DNA of 32,606 bases, taken from positions 1 to 32,606 of the forward strand of contig JAHZAT010000049.1 of NCBI GenBank assembly GCA_019423795.1. Direction: 5' to 3'. This stretch comes from Clostridiales bacterium. GTDB taxonomy: Bacteria > Bacillota > Clostridia > Lachnospirales > Lachnospiraceae. Every line of letters starts with the position of its first letter. Position 1 is the stretch's first letter. Under the pieces are notes generated by a model that saw only the letters and a list, made by a program, of their open reading frames with translations, had not been told where the DNA came from and did no database searches. The position numbers and the translations under genes were made by a program. Positions 22,526 to 31,273 of the stretch are shown in pieces.

Positions 22526-23383
22526 TTACATTGCATCTGCGATTGCTTTTAAATTTTTGAGTCCTTCAATTGCTAATTCTTCTCCTGTATCAGCAAAGTT
22601 TCTCCAGATTGCACAGTTTCCTGCTAATTCTTCAAAACTTGGGTCAAAGGATTCAATAACAAGTGGTCCATCGTATCCGATCTCATCCAATGCCTGGAAG
22701 AATTCTTTAAATGGTACAAGTCCTGTTCCTGGAATTCCTCGGTCATTTTCATTGACATGTACATATCCAAGGTATTCTTTTCCGCAAGTTTTAACTGCTC
22801 CTGAGAAGCTCTTTTCTTCACGGATCATATGGAAGCAGTCAAGATGTACTTTGACATTTCCTGTTCCAACATCTTTACAGAACTTCACTGCATCTTCTGC
22901 AATATTTAAGAAGTGTGTTTCGAAACGGTTGACACATTCGACACAGATGGTCACATCTCCTGTCTCTTTTGCATATTCAGCAACTTCTCTCATACATACA
23001 ACACCCCAGTCCCATTCCTGGTCAGTTCTTGGCTTCTTTGTAAGGTATCCCCATCCAGCATAGTTTACTCCGCCAAGGATTGGCGCTCCCAATGTATTAC
23101 AGATGTCAACGCATTTCTTCATCGCTGCAACTGCTGCCTTACGAATCTCTTCATCCGGTGAAATTGGGTTTGTTTCCAAAGTTAATGTTGTTGTGCAAAC
23201 ACAATCCATTCCAACTCTTGCTAATTCAGCTTTTACCTGCTCCGTTGGAAATGTATATGGATTTGCGATTGCGAAGTCCACGACTTCAAATCCTATTTCT
23301 TTTGCTTTTTCAATGATCCAGAGATCTTTTTCTTTAAAATCTTCTGCCCAGATAAAGCTGTCTACTCCAAATTTAAATTTCAT
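22526..23383 (-). CDS. Sugar phosphate isomerase/epimerase, ketose 3-epimerase-type TIM barrel
   Basis: A 285-residue xylose-isomerase-like TIM barrel. The metal-binding and catalytic residues of the D-tagatose/D-psicose 3-epimerase group are all in place: Glu149 in VECVNRFETHFLN, Asp182 and His185 in HLDCFHM, His209 in YVHVNENDRGIPG with Arg215, and Glu244 in VIESF. Its pattern is close to Clostridium ketose 3-epimerases, and tetrulose-phosphate isomerases of erythritol pathways belong to the same fold. It probably epimerises or isomerises a ketose or ketose phosphate with a divalent metal (Mn or Co). Position between rpiB and dhaK ties it to that short pathway. Confidence 0.85.
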   Translation of the reverse strand: MKFKFGVDSFIWAEDFKEKDLWIIEKAKEIGFEVVDFAIANPYTFPTEQVKAELARVGMDCVCTTTLTLETNPISPDEEIRKAAVAAMKKCVDICNTLGAPILGGVNYAGWGYLTKKPRTDQEWDWGVVCMREVAEYAKETGDVTICVECVNRFETHFLNIAEDAVKFCKDVGTGNVKVHLDCFHMIREEKSFSGAVKTCGKEYLGYVHVNENDRGIPGTGLVPFKEFFQALDEIGYDGPLVIESFDPSFEELAGNCAIWRNFADTGEELAIEGLKNLKAIADAM

Positions 23384-23395
23384 AACAACACCCTC

Positions 23396-23848
23396 CTATT
23401 TTCCACAAAATTCTTTCTGATATTCCATGATTCTTTCTACTTTTGGTGTGGATGGTCCATTTTTGAATGTAAGTCCCATCCAGATATCTAATAAATAAAG
23501 TGCCAACTGTGGTGCAATGACTCTTGCTCCCATACACATGACATTTGCATCATTACTCAAAATCGAACGTTCTGTTGAAAATGGATCATGGCAAACTGCT
23601 GCTCGGATTCCCGGCACTTTATTGGCTGTCATTGCCATTCCGATTCCTGTTCCACATACAAGAATTCCTCGATCACAAGTACCGTCTGTTACTTTCTTAC
23701 AGGTTCTTACTGCAACATCCGGGTATAATTCAACTTCCCCTTCTCCTACTCCATTATCAATAACTTCATGTCCTGCTTCCTGAAGGTGTTGTTTGATTGT
23801 TTCTTTTAACTGATAAGCTGCTTCGTCACATCCCAATGATATTTTCAT
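23396..23848 (-). CDS. rpiB: RpiB/LacA/LacB-family sugar phosphate isomerase
   Basis: A 150-residue aldose-ketose phosphate isomerase. It has the family's Cys65 base in LVCGTGIGMAMTANK, the AAVCHDPFSTERS phosphate/substrate segment, the SNDANVMCMGARVI motif and the CDEAAYQLKETIK N-terminal helix. Members act on ribose-5-phosphate, allose-6-phosphate, galactose-6-phosphate or erythrulose-4-phosphate, so the substrate cannot be assigned from sequence alone. GGAGGG lies before the ATG and the TIM-barrel gene follows within 12 bases. In erythritol pathways an RpiB protein (EryI) converts D-erythrulose-4-phosphate to erythrose-4-phosphate; this is one candidate role. Confidence 0.9.
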   Translation of the reverse strand: MKISLGCDEAAYQLKETIKQHLQEAGHEVIDNGVGEGEVELYPDVAVRTCKKVTDGTCDRGILVCGTGIGMAMTANKVPGIRAAVCHDPFSTERSILSNDANVMCMGARVIAPQLALYLLDIWMGLTFKNGPSTPKVERIMEYQKEFCGK

Positions 23849-23895
23849 GATCTTTTCCCTCCAATATCTAACGGAAATTACCGTAATAAGTTATA

Positions 23896-24669
23896 TCAAA
23901 TCCATCCAAAATGCTCACATGCATTTTTAATTCCATCATCTACATTGCTGTCTGTTACATAATTTGCGATATCTTTTAAATCCTGGCATGCATTTCCCAT
24001 CGCAATGGAGAACCATTCTGGGCAAAACATATCCATGTCATTGTAGTCGTCCCCAAAGACTACAACATCTTTGATATCTGCATTTAAATGTTCCATCATT
24101 TTTATGATTCCGCCACGTTTGTTATCTGGCTGGAACATTAAATATTCTGGTTCAAATCTTAAATGTCCAACAAGTTCCTTTGTTGTCAGCTTCTCTTCAT
24201 CTTCTTTTGGAATTGCTACGTATACTTTATAAATGGCATCTGCTTTTTCTACTTCCAACATGTCATCAATGATATAACGTGTTGGTTCTTTTCTTTTTCC
24301 TACCTGGCGTAAGAATTTATCATCCGTCATGTACACATCTTTCGTATCATCTAATGCCACACACCATCCATAACCAAGTTCTTCTGCCTGATGAATGATC
24401 TTAATGCATCCGTCTTTATCTAATGGAATATTTTCTACTAACTCATTATCTATGACACAGCCATTTCCTCCACAACATACCATGTTCTTAAATCCATTGG
24501 CATCTGTGAATTTTCTTGCTTTGTAGTGAGCGCGTCCAGTTGCGATCGCAACGAAATGTCCATTTTCTTCTAATCTTGTCAATGCTTCTCTTGCACTTGG
24601 GACGATCTCGCCTGTTGATCTGTCTGTCAAAGTTCCATCAATGTCGAAAAAAAGGTATTTTTTCTCCAT
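23896..24669 (-). CDS. HAD hydrolase, Cof-type IIB subfamily
   Basis: A 257-residue phosphatase of the Cof/YidA group. Motif I is FFDIDGTLTD with nucleophile Asp9 and acid Asp11, motif II lies in VAIATGRA, the large type IIB cap follows (about 85-185), then the Lys of motif III and motif IV GDDYNDMDMF. Such enzymes dephosphorylate sugar phosphates or flavin precursors, with broad specificity. It lies between the other HAD gene and rpiB in the sugar operon, where it may remove phosphate from a pathway intermediate or a toxic dead-end sugar phosphate. Confidence 0.9.
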   Translation of the reverse strand: MEKKYLFFDIDGTLTDRSTGEIVPSAREALTRLEENGHFVAIATGRAHYKARKFTDANGFKNMVCCGGNGCVIDNELVENIPLDKDGCIKIIHQAEELGYGWCVALDDTKDVYMTDDKFLRQVGKRKEPTRYIIDDMLEVEKADAIYKVYVAIPKEDEEKLTTKELVGHLRFEPEYLMFQPDNKRGGIIKMMEHLNADIKDVVVFGDDYNDMDMFCPEWFSIAMGNACQDLKDIANYVTDSNVDDGIKNACEHFGWI

Positions 24670-24713
24670 ATTCTTATCCTTTCTTCTGCACCCACTTGTC
24701 TGTCTTTCTTCGA

Positions 24714-25376
24714 TCAGATAAATTTCAAGATATCTTCCGGATGATCAACCACATAGGATGCATGATTTTCTTCCAGTTCTTTTCTTCCTCGAAATCCCCA
24801 TGAAACACCGATGGTATCCATACCTGCATTCTGCCCTGTCTGCATATCTGTTTTTGAATCTCCAATATATAAAATTTCTTCTTTTGGAAGTTTCATCAAA
24901 TCTGCGATTTCTAATGCTGCGCTTGGATCTGGTTTCTTAGGAATCCCTTCACTTTCACGTTCTCCATACACTGCGGTCCATGGGAACTGTGAAAAATATT
25001 TATTTACCAGCGCACTGGTATAATCTCCTCGTTTATTGGAATTAACTGCAATTTTAATTCCTTTTTCTTCTAAGCTCTCAAGCAATTTAAGAATTCCTTC
25101 ATAAGGAATTGTTTTGTTTAAATATCTCTTCTGATACGCTTTTGAAAATTGATTCACTGCCTCATCAATAAACAATTCATTTTTTTGTTTATCCTCTGGC
25201 AACGCCCTTGTGATCAATTTACGAAAGCCATTCCCTACCATCTGTTTGCATGCTTTCGTATCATGTTCTTTCCATCCATAGATCTTCATAACATCATTGA
25301 CGCTGTCTCTTAAATCTTCGATTGTATCTAATAAAGTTCCATCTAAATCAAAAATAATTCCTTTGTATGTTTTCAT
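24714..25376 (-). CDS. HAD hydrolase, phosphoglycolate phosphatase-like
   Basis: A 220-residue HAD phosphatase with a helical cap. Motif I is FDLDGTLLDT with Asp10 and Asp12, motif II is VNSNKRGD, motif III is the lysine in PKKPDPSAA, and motif IV is GDSKTDMQTG. It resembles Gph or PgmB-like phosphatases; the cap residues do not let me pick a substrate. It is the first gene after the intercistronic hairpin at 25403-25440 and lies 44 bases before the second HAD gene. Two different HAD enzymes in one sugar operon suggest that phosphate removal is part of the pathway. Confidence 0.88.
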   Translation of the reverse strand: MKTYKGIIFDLDGTLLDTIEDLRDSVNDVMKIYGWKEHDTKACKQMVGNGFRKLITRALPEDKQKNELFIDEAVNQFSKAYQKRYLNKTIPYEGILKLLESLEEKGIKIAVNSNKRGDYTSALVNKYFSQFPWTAVYGERESEGIPKKPDPSAALEIADLMKLPKEEILYIGDSKTDMQTGQNAGMDTIGVSWGFRGRKELEENHASYVVDHPEDILKFI

Positions 25377-25402
25377 CTTTGTTTTCCTTTCTGGCTTTAG
25401 TT

Positions 25403-25440
25403 AATATGGGATGATAAAGCTGCCTTTATCATCCCATATT
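25403..25440 (-). promoter_or_regulatory. Intercistronic stem-loop within the sugar operon
   Basis: A perfect 17-bp stem (25403-25419 with 25424-25440) with a 4-base loop between the bicupin and HAD genes. On the minus strand it is followed by AACTAAAG rather than a T-run, so it is a poor terminator. A more likely role is to protect the 3' end of the upstream PTS-bicupin messenger or to reduce read-through into the downstream enzyme genes. Confidence 0.7.
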
Positions 25441-25446
25441 ATACAA

Positions 25447-26361
25447 TTACAGCTCAGTAATGGCAAAGACTACTTTTACTGGTTTATTCTCAAAATTTAC
25501 TAACTGATATTTTGTTCCTGCTGGTAAGAAGAATGTATCTTCTGGTTCCAGTACAAAACTTTCTTCAGCGTCAACTAGGTTTACAGTCACTGGTCCATCT
25601 ACGCAATATAATGCTCCGTCACCTTTGTGAACATCTGGATCTGAACATCTTGGTCCGTATCCTCCTGCTGGAAGTACCATTTCTCCAAAGTGTCCGTAAT
25701 CATTACTTGTAATGAAACGAAGTAACATTGGATGAGTTGTTCCATGAACATTATTTAACTTTTCGAAGTCACGTACTGCGTATACAGCTCCTGTTTTTCT
25801 AGCTTCTGCTGGATCTACTGGCCAGCATCCGATGTCATCTGTACATCCCTGACGAGAGATATCTTTGATCGCTCCTCTCATATCTGGCAGATTATCATTG
25901 TTTGGTCCTTTGTAGAATTTTGTTTCTTCTTCTGTTGGAATGACTGCTGGTGGAATATGCTCATCCCATGCTTTTGGTGTGATGAAATAAAGGATTCTTG
26001 TTTTCTGGTCTGAGAAGTTATGACAGCAGTGCCAAGCACCTTCTGGCATGAATAATCCTTCTCCAGTTTCCAGATAAGCAAACTGTCCGTTTCCACTTCT
26101 CTGTACTACAGGTCCGTTTAGGATGTAGTAAGATTCATCACCAGGATGGATATCTAATGGTGCGAATACTCCTCCAGGCCCTAACTCGTAAATTCCTAAC
26201 ATAAATGTATCAGTTGTTACTAATGTAAAAGTATTGTCAGAAGTAAATGCATTGTTTGGTGGATATAATGCTGTTGAATACTCCCATTTTTTGATCAATG
26301 TAGGTTTCTTGTTATCAGGTTCACAAGGAAAACGTCCCTGAATATCAACTAATTTTGCCAT
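25447..26361 (-). CDS. Bicupin protein of unknown function
   Basis: A 304-residue protein with two cupin barrels. The first has GPGGVFAPLDIHPGDESYYILNG and the second motif PEGAWHCCHNF (about 55-125). The second has EMVLPAGGYGPRCSDPDVHKGDGALYCVDG and LPAGTKYQLVNF (about 220-295). His and Glu residues in the first barrel could hold a metal; the second barrel is partly altered. No enzyme family is clear to me. Cupins in sugar operons include phosphoglucose and lyxose isomerases and ligand sensors, so a sugar isomerase is possible. It follows the EIIC gene by 37 bases. Confidence 0.8.
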   Translation of the reverse strand: MAKLVDIQGRFPCEPDNKKPTLIKKWEYSTALYPPNNAFTSDNTFTLVTTDTFMLGIYELGPGGVFAPLDIHPGDESYYILNGPVVQRSGNGQFAYLETGEGLFMPEGAWHCCHNFSDQKTRILYFITPKAWDEHIPPAVIPTEEETKFYKGPNNDNLPDMRGAIKDISRQGCTDDIGCWPVDPAEARKTGAVYAVRDFEKLNNVHGTTHPMLLRFITSNDYGHFGEMVLPAGGYGPRCSDPDVHKGDGALYCVDGPVTVNLVDAEESFVLEPEDTFFLPAGTKYQLVNFENKPVKVVFAITEL

Positions 26362-26398
26362 TTTAACTCTCCTGTCTGTTCTTTCTATTAACTGTTTT

Positions 26399-27433
26399 TT
26401 ATGCTTCTTCCTGAGGTTTTGTAACTAATACAATTAAAGCTGCTGAAATTGCTCCGGCAATTAATAATGTGATGAAGAATGGAAGTACTTTATTCATAGC
26501 GAATACTACGAATACACCACCATGAGGTGCACGGATTGTAATTCCCCATAAGTAAGAGATTACTGCTCCAGCTGCTGATCCAACCATGTAACATGGAATA
26601 TATTTAATATTTTTGGCAGCATATGGGATCGCAAATTCTGTGATCATACATAATGCTCCAGCGAAACATCCTGGGATTCCGGATCTGTCTTCATCTGTAA
26701 ATTTCTTAGGTGCGATCAGCATTGCTAATGCCATTGCCAATGGAGGTGCACAGCAAGCTACGAAGTTTGCAGCCATTGGTGCATAGTTTCCTGTTTCCAT
26801 ACAAGCTAATGCAAAAGCATAAGCAACTTTGTTACATGGACCACCCATATCAAATGCAAGCATACATCCTTGTACGATTCCGAGAAGGATTAAGTTTCCT
26901 GTTCCTAAGTCATTTAATAATTTTGTTAATGCCTGTGTTAATGCTCCTAAAGGTCCTCCAATAACATAGTGCATTAATAAACAGATAGCTGCACATCCGA
27001 CAACTGGAATGATTAATGTAGGAAGTAATGATCTGATTGCATTTGGTAATGGAATTTTCTTTAACGCGTTTACTAAGTATCCAGCAATGATACCTGCGAT
27101 CAGTGCTCCGATAAATCCTGACTGGTATCCAAGCCCCCAAGGGTCCGTAGCCATCCAGCCACCGAACATACCTACACAGATACCTGGTTTATCAGCAATT
27201 GAGTATGCTACATATGCACCTAATATTGGTACCATGAATGTTCCTAAACCAATTTTACCAATCCAGAAGATTGTGGATGCGAATGTGGAACCATAAGGTT
27301 CTACGCTAGGGATATTATATCCTCCTAATAAGAATCCTAATGCTACTAAGATTCCTCCTGCAACTACGAATGGCAGCATGTATGAAACACCTGTCAAAAA
27401 CGCTTCTTTGATATCATCAATTACATCTCTCAT
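26399..27433 (-). CDS. PTS system EIIC component, fructose family
   Basis: A 344-residue membrane channel of the fructose-class phosphotransferase system with about nine hydrophobic segments. It opens with DDIKEAFLTGVSYMLPFVVAGGILVALGFLLGG, the EIIC-Fru signature start, and includes GYLVNALKKIPLP, GCMLAFDMGGPCNKVAYAF with the conserved GGPxNKxA motif, IPGCFAGALCMITEFAIPYA and RAPHGGVF. It moves the sugar across the membrane and presents it to EIIB for phosphorylation. Family members take up fructose, mannose-type sugars, 2-O-glycerate derivatives and others. EIIA, EIIB and EIIC are separate proteins here. Confidence 0.95.
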   Translation of the reverse strand: MRDVIDDIKEAFLTGVSYMLPFVVAGGILVALGFLLGGYNIPSVEPYGSTFASTIFWIGKIGLGTFMVPILGAYVAYSIADKPGICVGMFGGWMATDPWGLGYQSGFIGALIAGIIAGYLVNALKKIPLPNAIRSLLPTLIIPVVGCAAICLLMHYVIGGPLGALTQALTKLLNDLGTGNLILLGIVQGCMLAFDMGGPCNKVAYAFALACMETGNYAPMAANFVACCAPPLAMALAMLIAPKKFTDEDRSGIPGCFAGALCMITEFAIPYAAKNIKYIPCYMVGSAAGAVISYLWGITIRAPHGGVFVVFAMNKVLPFFITLLIAGAISAALIVLVTKPQEEA

Positions 27434-27478
27434 TTGTTTCCCGTCCTTTCATAAAATATCTTTAAGGTTTCTCTTTTC

Positions 27479-27778
27479 TTATTTTCCGCTAAAAATAATA
27501 TTCGGGTCTTTGATCACTTCGTGTGGTTTTGTCTGGAAGATCTTGTCTTTGTATGGTTCGAATCTTTCTGCTTTTGTAAGCCCTACGTCATTTGCAAAAA
27601 CGATTAGATCCGCTTCTTTAATATCACGATCTCTTAACTTGTCTTCCAGTCCGAGTGCCCCCTGCTTCTCGACCTTACACTTGTAACCTCTCTCTTTACA
27701 TACTTTCATAATAGCTTCCGCTGCCATATAAGTATGAGCGATTCCAGTTGCGCATGATGTTACTGCTACTACTTTCAT
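27479..27778 (-). CDS. PTS system EIIB component, fructose family
   Basis: A 99-residue phosphocarrier with the fructose EIIB active-site motif VTSCATGIAHTYMAAEA, in which Cys9 takes phosphate from EIIA and passes it to the sugar bound by EIIC. I use the ATG at 27778 behind AGGAGGTGG; a GTG nine bases upstream is part of that site. It lies 21 bases after EIIA and 45 bases before EIIC. Confidence 0.95.
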   Translation of the reverse strand: MKVVAVTSCATGIAHTYMAAEAIMKVCKERGYKCKVEKQGALGLEDKLRDRDIKEADLIVFANDVGLTKAERFEPYKDKIFQTKPHEVIKDPNIIFSGK

Positions 27779-27799
27779 AGTTTCCACCTCCTGTAGCTT

Positions 27800-28273
27800 T
27801 TATAGTTGCAATTGTTTTATGCCATGAATCAGATCATCATAGCTTTCTGCATTCTCTAACAGTTCTAAAAACTCTTCGTGTGCTAACATTCCCGCTAATG
27901 TTGCTAATACCCTTAAATGGTAATCATTCTCTTGATTTTCAGATATTGCCAATACAAAGATGTATTTAACTTCACCAGATTCCCCTGAGGACTCATAAAT
28001 GAATGGCTCCTTACATCTACAAAATCCAATTCCTGGTTTCAGAACTTCTTTGCATTTTCCATGAGGTATTGCAACGAAGTTTCCCATATATGTTGGCCCT
28101 AATGATTCTCTGTATTCCAGAGCATCTTTGTAGGCCTTTGCGTCTGACACGAATCCTGCTTCTTCGAATTTTGCAGTCATCACATCAAACATATTTTCTT
28201 TGTCCTTAAAAGGCTCACAATCAAGAATTACCATTTCATCGAGTAGTACTTCCGCTAAATTTACACCACTCAT
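27800..28273 (-). CDS. PTS system EIIA component, fructose/mannitol family
   Basis: A 157-residue EIIA. The phosphorylated histidine is His71 in GNFVAIPHGKCKEVLKPG, which is the usual family context, and the C-terminal helix HLRVLATLAGMLAHEEFLELL is also typical. HPr phosphorylates it and it passes phosphate to EIIB. It may also phosphorylate the PRD regulator of the operon, giving induction control. It lies between the aldolase and EIIB genes. Confidence 0.95.
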   Translation of the reverse strand: MSGVNLAEVLLDEMVILDCEPFKDKENMFDVMTAKFEEAGFVSDAKAYKDALEYRESLGPTYMGNFVAIPHGKCKEVLKPGIGFCRCKEPFIYESSGESGEVKYIFVLAISENQENDYHLRVLATLAGMLAHEEFLELLENAESYDDLIHGIKQLQL

Positions 28274-28300
28274 GAAATATTCTCCTTTTTATGATTTATC

Positions 28301-29182
28301 TTATTTTCCGTTTTTGAACGCTTTGATTACGTCTTTTGCATATCCTTTCATGAATTCATATGCTGCTTCCTGTAATTCATGATATGCAATCTTACCATCT
28401 GTCTCAGCTACTTTGTCTGCAACAAATTTTGTTGTAGCTTTTGCCATATAAGAATAGTAGTTAACTTTTGAGCATCCTGCTGTAATCGCATTCTGTACCT
28501 GGTCAAATTCTACTCCTGATGCACCATGCATTACGATTCTTGTTTCATCAGGGATTGCTTCTCGAAGTTCTTTGACTCTGTCAATATCAAGTACTGGTGG
28601 TTCAGCATAGATTCCGTGCATTGTTCCGAAGCATACCGCTAAGGCATCACATTTTGTTCTTTCTGCAAATTCTTTTGCTTCTGCTGGTTCTGTGAAGAAT
28701 TCTCTGATATCTTCATTTGTCAAAACTCTCTTTTCTGGATCATCATCATGTGTATCTTCATCTGTAGATGCCATGATTCCAAGTTCTGCTTCTACTGTGA
28801 TTCCTGCAGCATGTGCGAATTTAACGAACTGTGCAACTTTTTCAACATTCTCTTCAAAAGGAAGTGCACTGCAATCGTACATGATAGATGGGAATCCAAC
28901 TTTCACTGCTCTCATTACGAATTCATAGTCACTACCATGATCTAAATGAACACAAACAGGTACTCTTGCTTCTTTTGCATATTTTAACATGATCGGCCCG
29001 ATTCTCTCGATTGGAATCAAAGAGTCATGTACCTGAGCATGGTCAATGATGATCGGAGTATTTAATTCTTCTGCTGCACCAATGACTGCACGAACTGTTT
29101 CTTCATTTGGTGTGTTGATACATGGGATAGCGTATCCTTCTGCTTCTGCAATCTCCAAGATTTTTTTCATGTTTACTAGCAT
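28301..29182 (-). CDS. Class II (zinc) ketose-bisphosphate-type aldolase
   Basis: A 293-residue class II aldolase. Zinc and catalytic residues are seen in HLDHG (79-83, Asp81 catalytic, His82 zinc), the Glu of EAELGIM, CFGTMHGIY and VMHGASG, followed by the loop KVNYYSYMAKA. It is a FbaA/GatY/KbaY relative that cleaves or makes a ketose phosphate using dihydroxyacetone phosphate or a similar donor. The exact ketose cannot be told; the second signature near INTPNEETV departs from ordinary glycolytic FbaA. I use the ATG at 29182, ten bases after AGGAGG; an upstream in-frame ATG precedes that site. It is the first enzyme gene after the regulator. Confidence 0.92.
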   Translation of the reverse strand: MLVNMKKILEIAEAEGYAIPCINTPNEETVRAVIGAAEELNTPIIIDHAQVHDSLIPIERIGPIMLKYAKEARVPVCVHLDHGSDYEFVMRAVKVGFPSIMYDCSALPFEENVEKVAQFVKFAHAAGITVEAELGIMASTDEDTHDDDPEKRVLTNEDIREFFTEPAEAKEFAERTKCDALAVCFGTMHGIYAEPPVLDIDRVKELREAIPDETRIVMHGASGVEFDQVQNAITAGCSKVNYYSYMAKATTKFVADKVAETDGKIAYHELQEAAYEFMKGYAKDVIKAFKNGK

Positions 29183-29224
29183 TTGTTCTTCCTCCTGTAA
29201 CATAAGTTTTGTTGGTTATTACGT

Positions 29225-31180
29225 CTAATGGAATTCTTCCATTAGTAGTTCATAAATTTCTCCGGAACTATTTGCTTCCAGGATTTTTTGAATGTCTTCT
29301 TTGTTATCGATCAGTGCATATAAATATTTGAATAATTTTAAGATCTCGTTTGATTCTTCCATATTAATTGCTAAGAAAAATACTAATTTAACCTTTGATG
29401 ATCTCGACCATTTCACTGGATATTTCATTCGCATGACTGCGATGCCGCTTTTCTTTACGGAATCTTTATAAACATGTGCCATTGCGATCTGACTTCCAAT
29501 TGTTGTCGGTCTTCTTTCTTCTAATTCAAATACTTTTTCTGTGACATCTTCACTAAGACATCCTTGTTCCAGTAATAACTTACTAACCTGTGCGATAGTT
29601 TCCTTTTTAGTTGTTGCCAGTGCATCAATCACAATCAATTCTTTCTGAAATGCTTTCTTCACAGTTTCTATAACTTGTTCATTCTTCATTTCCTGTGCGT
29701 ACTCATCCATCTGACTGATGATCTTATTGATGTCCAGCTGCGTAACATGTTTTGTGATTTCTATGACATTATTTCTTTTTTCTTTGAGTGGAACGGTTGA
29801 TATTACCAGTTTCCCTTTTGTTAATTCTGGTTTAAAATCGTGAATATGTACGATTTTTATGATTTCTAAATTACTGATTTCATTCTCAATCTTCATTGCT
29901 TCATATTTTGCTGAATAAGGATCTGTTGCCATAACAAAGATTCCTTGTTTTTCACTTCCTGTTTCCATGGATGCCTGATGGATCAGTAATGCGAGCCAGG
30001 CAATCTCATCCTGTGTCAATACAAATCCAAGTTTTTCTTCCAAATGGAAAGAGTAAGTTAAACAAACCGCATAACTGCTCTGAATCTGTTGCTGTACGTC
30101 CTTGTGAAGATCGTCCCATTCAACTAACATGTAATCATGTCTGATACTTATCTTCTTTAAAAAAGTAGCAATTTGTTTTTCCAGTTCCCGATAGTGATAG
30201 GTACTTTCTTTTTCCATCGCCATAAAAACTGTGTAGATGTAATCTTCTGCAATATTCATCAGGTAATCATCCTGAATCTCGGCTTCTACTTCACAAGTTT
30301 TTGCTACAGCAAACTTTGCTGCCAAGAACTGGTATTCAAGTTCCATCTCATCTTCATGTGGGAACATGCGGTCAAGAATCTTCTTTGCTGTTTCTACATA
30401 TATATCATCGAGCTTTGTCATTGTTCTGTCTGCTTTATCTCTGATCTTGTTTCCTTCTTCCATTCTTCTCTTAGTTAATAGAAGGTATTCCGTCAATCTG
30501 CAGAAAGAAATGTCTACAAGCACAACTCCTAATTCTGCTTCACTATCCGCAAGATATTCCTGAACCATCATGATATCTTCTTTGGAATAGTAATCTGAAA
30601 AATATGTAAATGCTCTTTTACTGATCCTGTAATCTAGTTCCTGTGGAAGTTTTTCAATGTACGTGTGTTTCCAGTATTTCTTATTCTGTGTGTCAACAAT
30701 TGCCTGCCTGATATCAAACTCTCTACCTACAATACTGATTCCCTGATTTTGAACTTTTGATAATTCCAGATGAAAGGTTGCCAGATATTCTTCTATCATT
30801 TTCAGATCTTTTTCTATCATCTTTCGGCTAACACATAATTCCTCGGAAAATAATTGAACTGTGTAATTTGCCGGATAATTGAATAAGATATCTAAAATGT
30901 AATTCTTTCTGTAGTAGAAAGATTCTGGGTTTCCATTTGCATAGGAATCAAGTGCTTCCAAAATATTTTCTCTCTGCTGATCTGTCACCACCATGCAGAT
31001 TCCTTTTTTTGGTACTCTTAGTAGTTTTCCATCATAGTCTTCAATAAATTTTGTAATATCTTTTAAGGATCGTTTGATACTGCTTATGGAAATTTCAGTC
31101 ATCTCCGATAACTCTTCGATAGAATAGAATCCATACATATCAACCATTGCACGGATTACTTTTTCCTGTAAATTATTCAT
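29225..31180 (-). CDS. PRD-containing transcriptional activator (BglG/MtlR type) with PTS domains
   Basis: A 651-residue regulator that opens the sugar operon. N-terminal winged helices include IEELSEMTEISISSIKRSLKDI (about residues 20-41) and a second HTH near FSEELCVSRKMIEKDLKMI (about 100-118). Two PRD modules span about 180-400, followed by a region shaped like EIIB (about 405-490, without the usual cysteine) and a C-terminal EIIA-like domain (about 505-650) with His569 in GSQIAMAHVYKD. Such proteins are phosphorylated by HPr and by the cognate EII proteins, and switch their operon on when the sugar is being transported. The ATG at 31180 follows GAGGAGG; the open frame runs 15 codons further upstream but without a ribosome site. 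The DNA-binding HTH argues for an activator rather than an RNA antiterminator. Confidence 0.9.
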   Translation of the reverse strand: MNNLQEKVIRAMVDMYGFYSIEELSEMTEISISSIKRSLKDITKFIEDYDGKLLRVPKKGICMVVTDQQRENILEALDSYANGNPESFYYRKNYILDILFNYPANYTVQLFSEELCVSRKMIEKDLKMIEEYLATFHLELSKVQNQGISIVGREFDIRQAIVDTQNKKYWKHTYIEKLPQELDYRISKRAFTYFSDYYSKEDIMMVQEYLADSEAELGVVLVDISFCRLTEYLLLTKRRMEEGNKIRDKADRTMTKLDDIYVETAKKILDRMFPHEDEMELEYQFLAAKFAVAKTCEVEAEIQDDYLMNIAEDYIYTVFMAMEKESTYHYRELEKQIATFLKKISIRHDYMLVEWDDLHKDVQQQIQSSYAVCLTYSFHLEEKLGFVLTQDEIAWLALLIHQASMETGSEKQGIFVMATDPYSAKYEAMKIENEISNLEIIKIVHIHDFKPELTKGKLVISTVPLKEKRNNVIEITKHVTQLDINKIISQMDEYAQEMKNEQVIETVKKAFQKELIVIDALATTKKETIAQVSKLLLEQGCLSEDVTEKVFELEERRPTTIGSQIAMAHVYKDSVKKSGIAVMRMKYPVKWSRSSKVKLVFFLAINMEESNEILKLFKYLYALIDNKEDIQKILEANSSGEIYELLMEEFH

Positions 31181-31273
31181 GATAGGCCTCCTCAATGAAT
31201 AAAACACTAAAAAGTAGCTTTTCATCTGCTGTATCTTTTTGTTTGTTTTTTGCTCTCGCTACTTTATGGTCTT

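Noticed and set aside
22233..23063. A 276-codon plus-strand open frame
   Set aside because: It is antisense to dhaK and the TIM-barrel gene, spans the junction between them, has no ribosome site and shows no domain. The minus-strand genes have clear active-site motifs.
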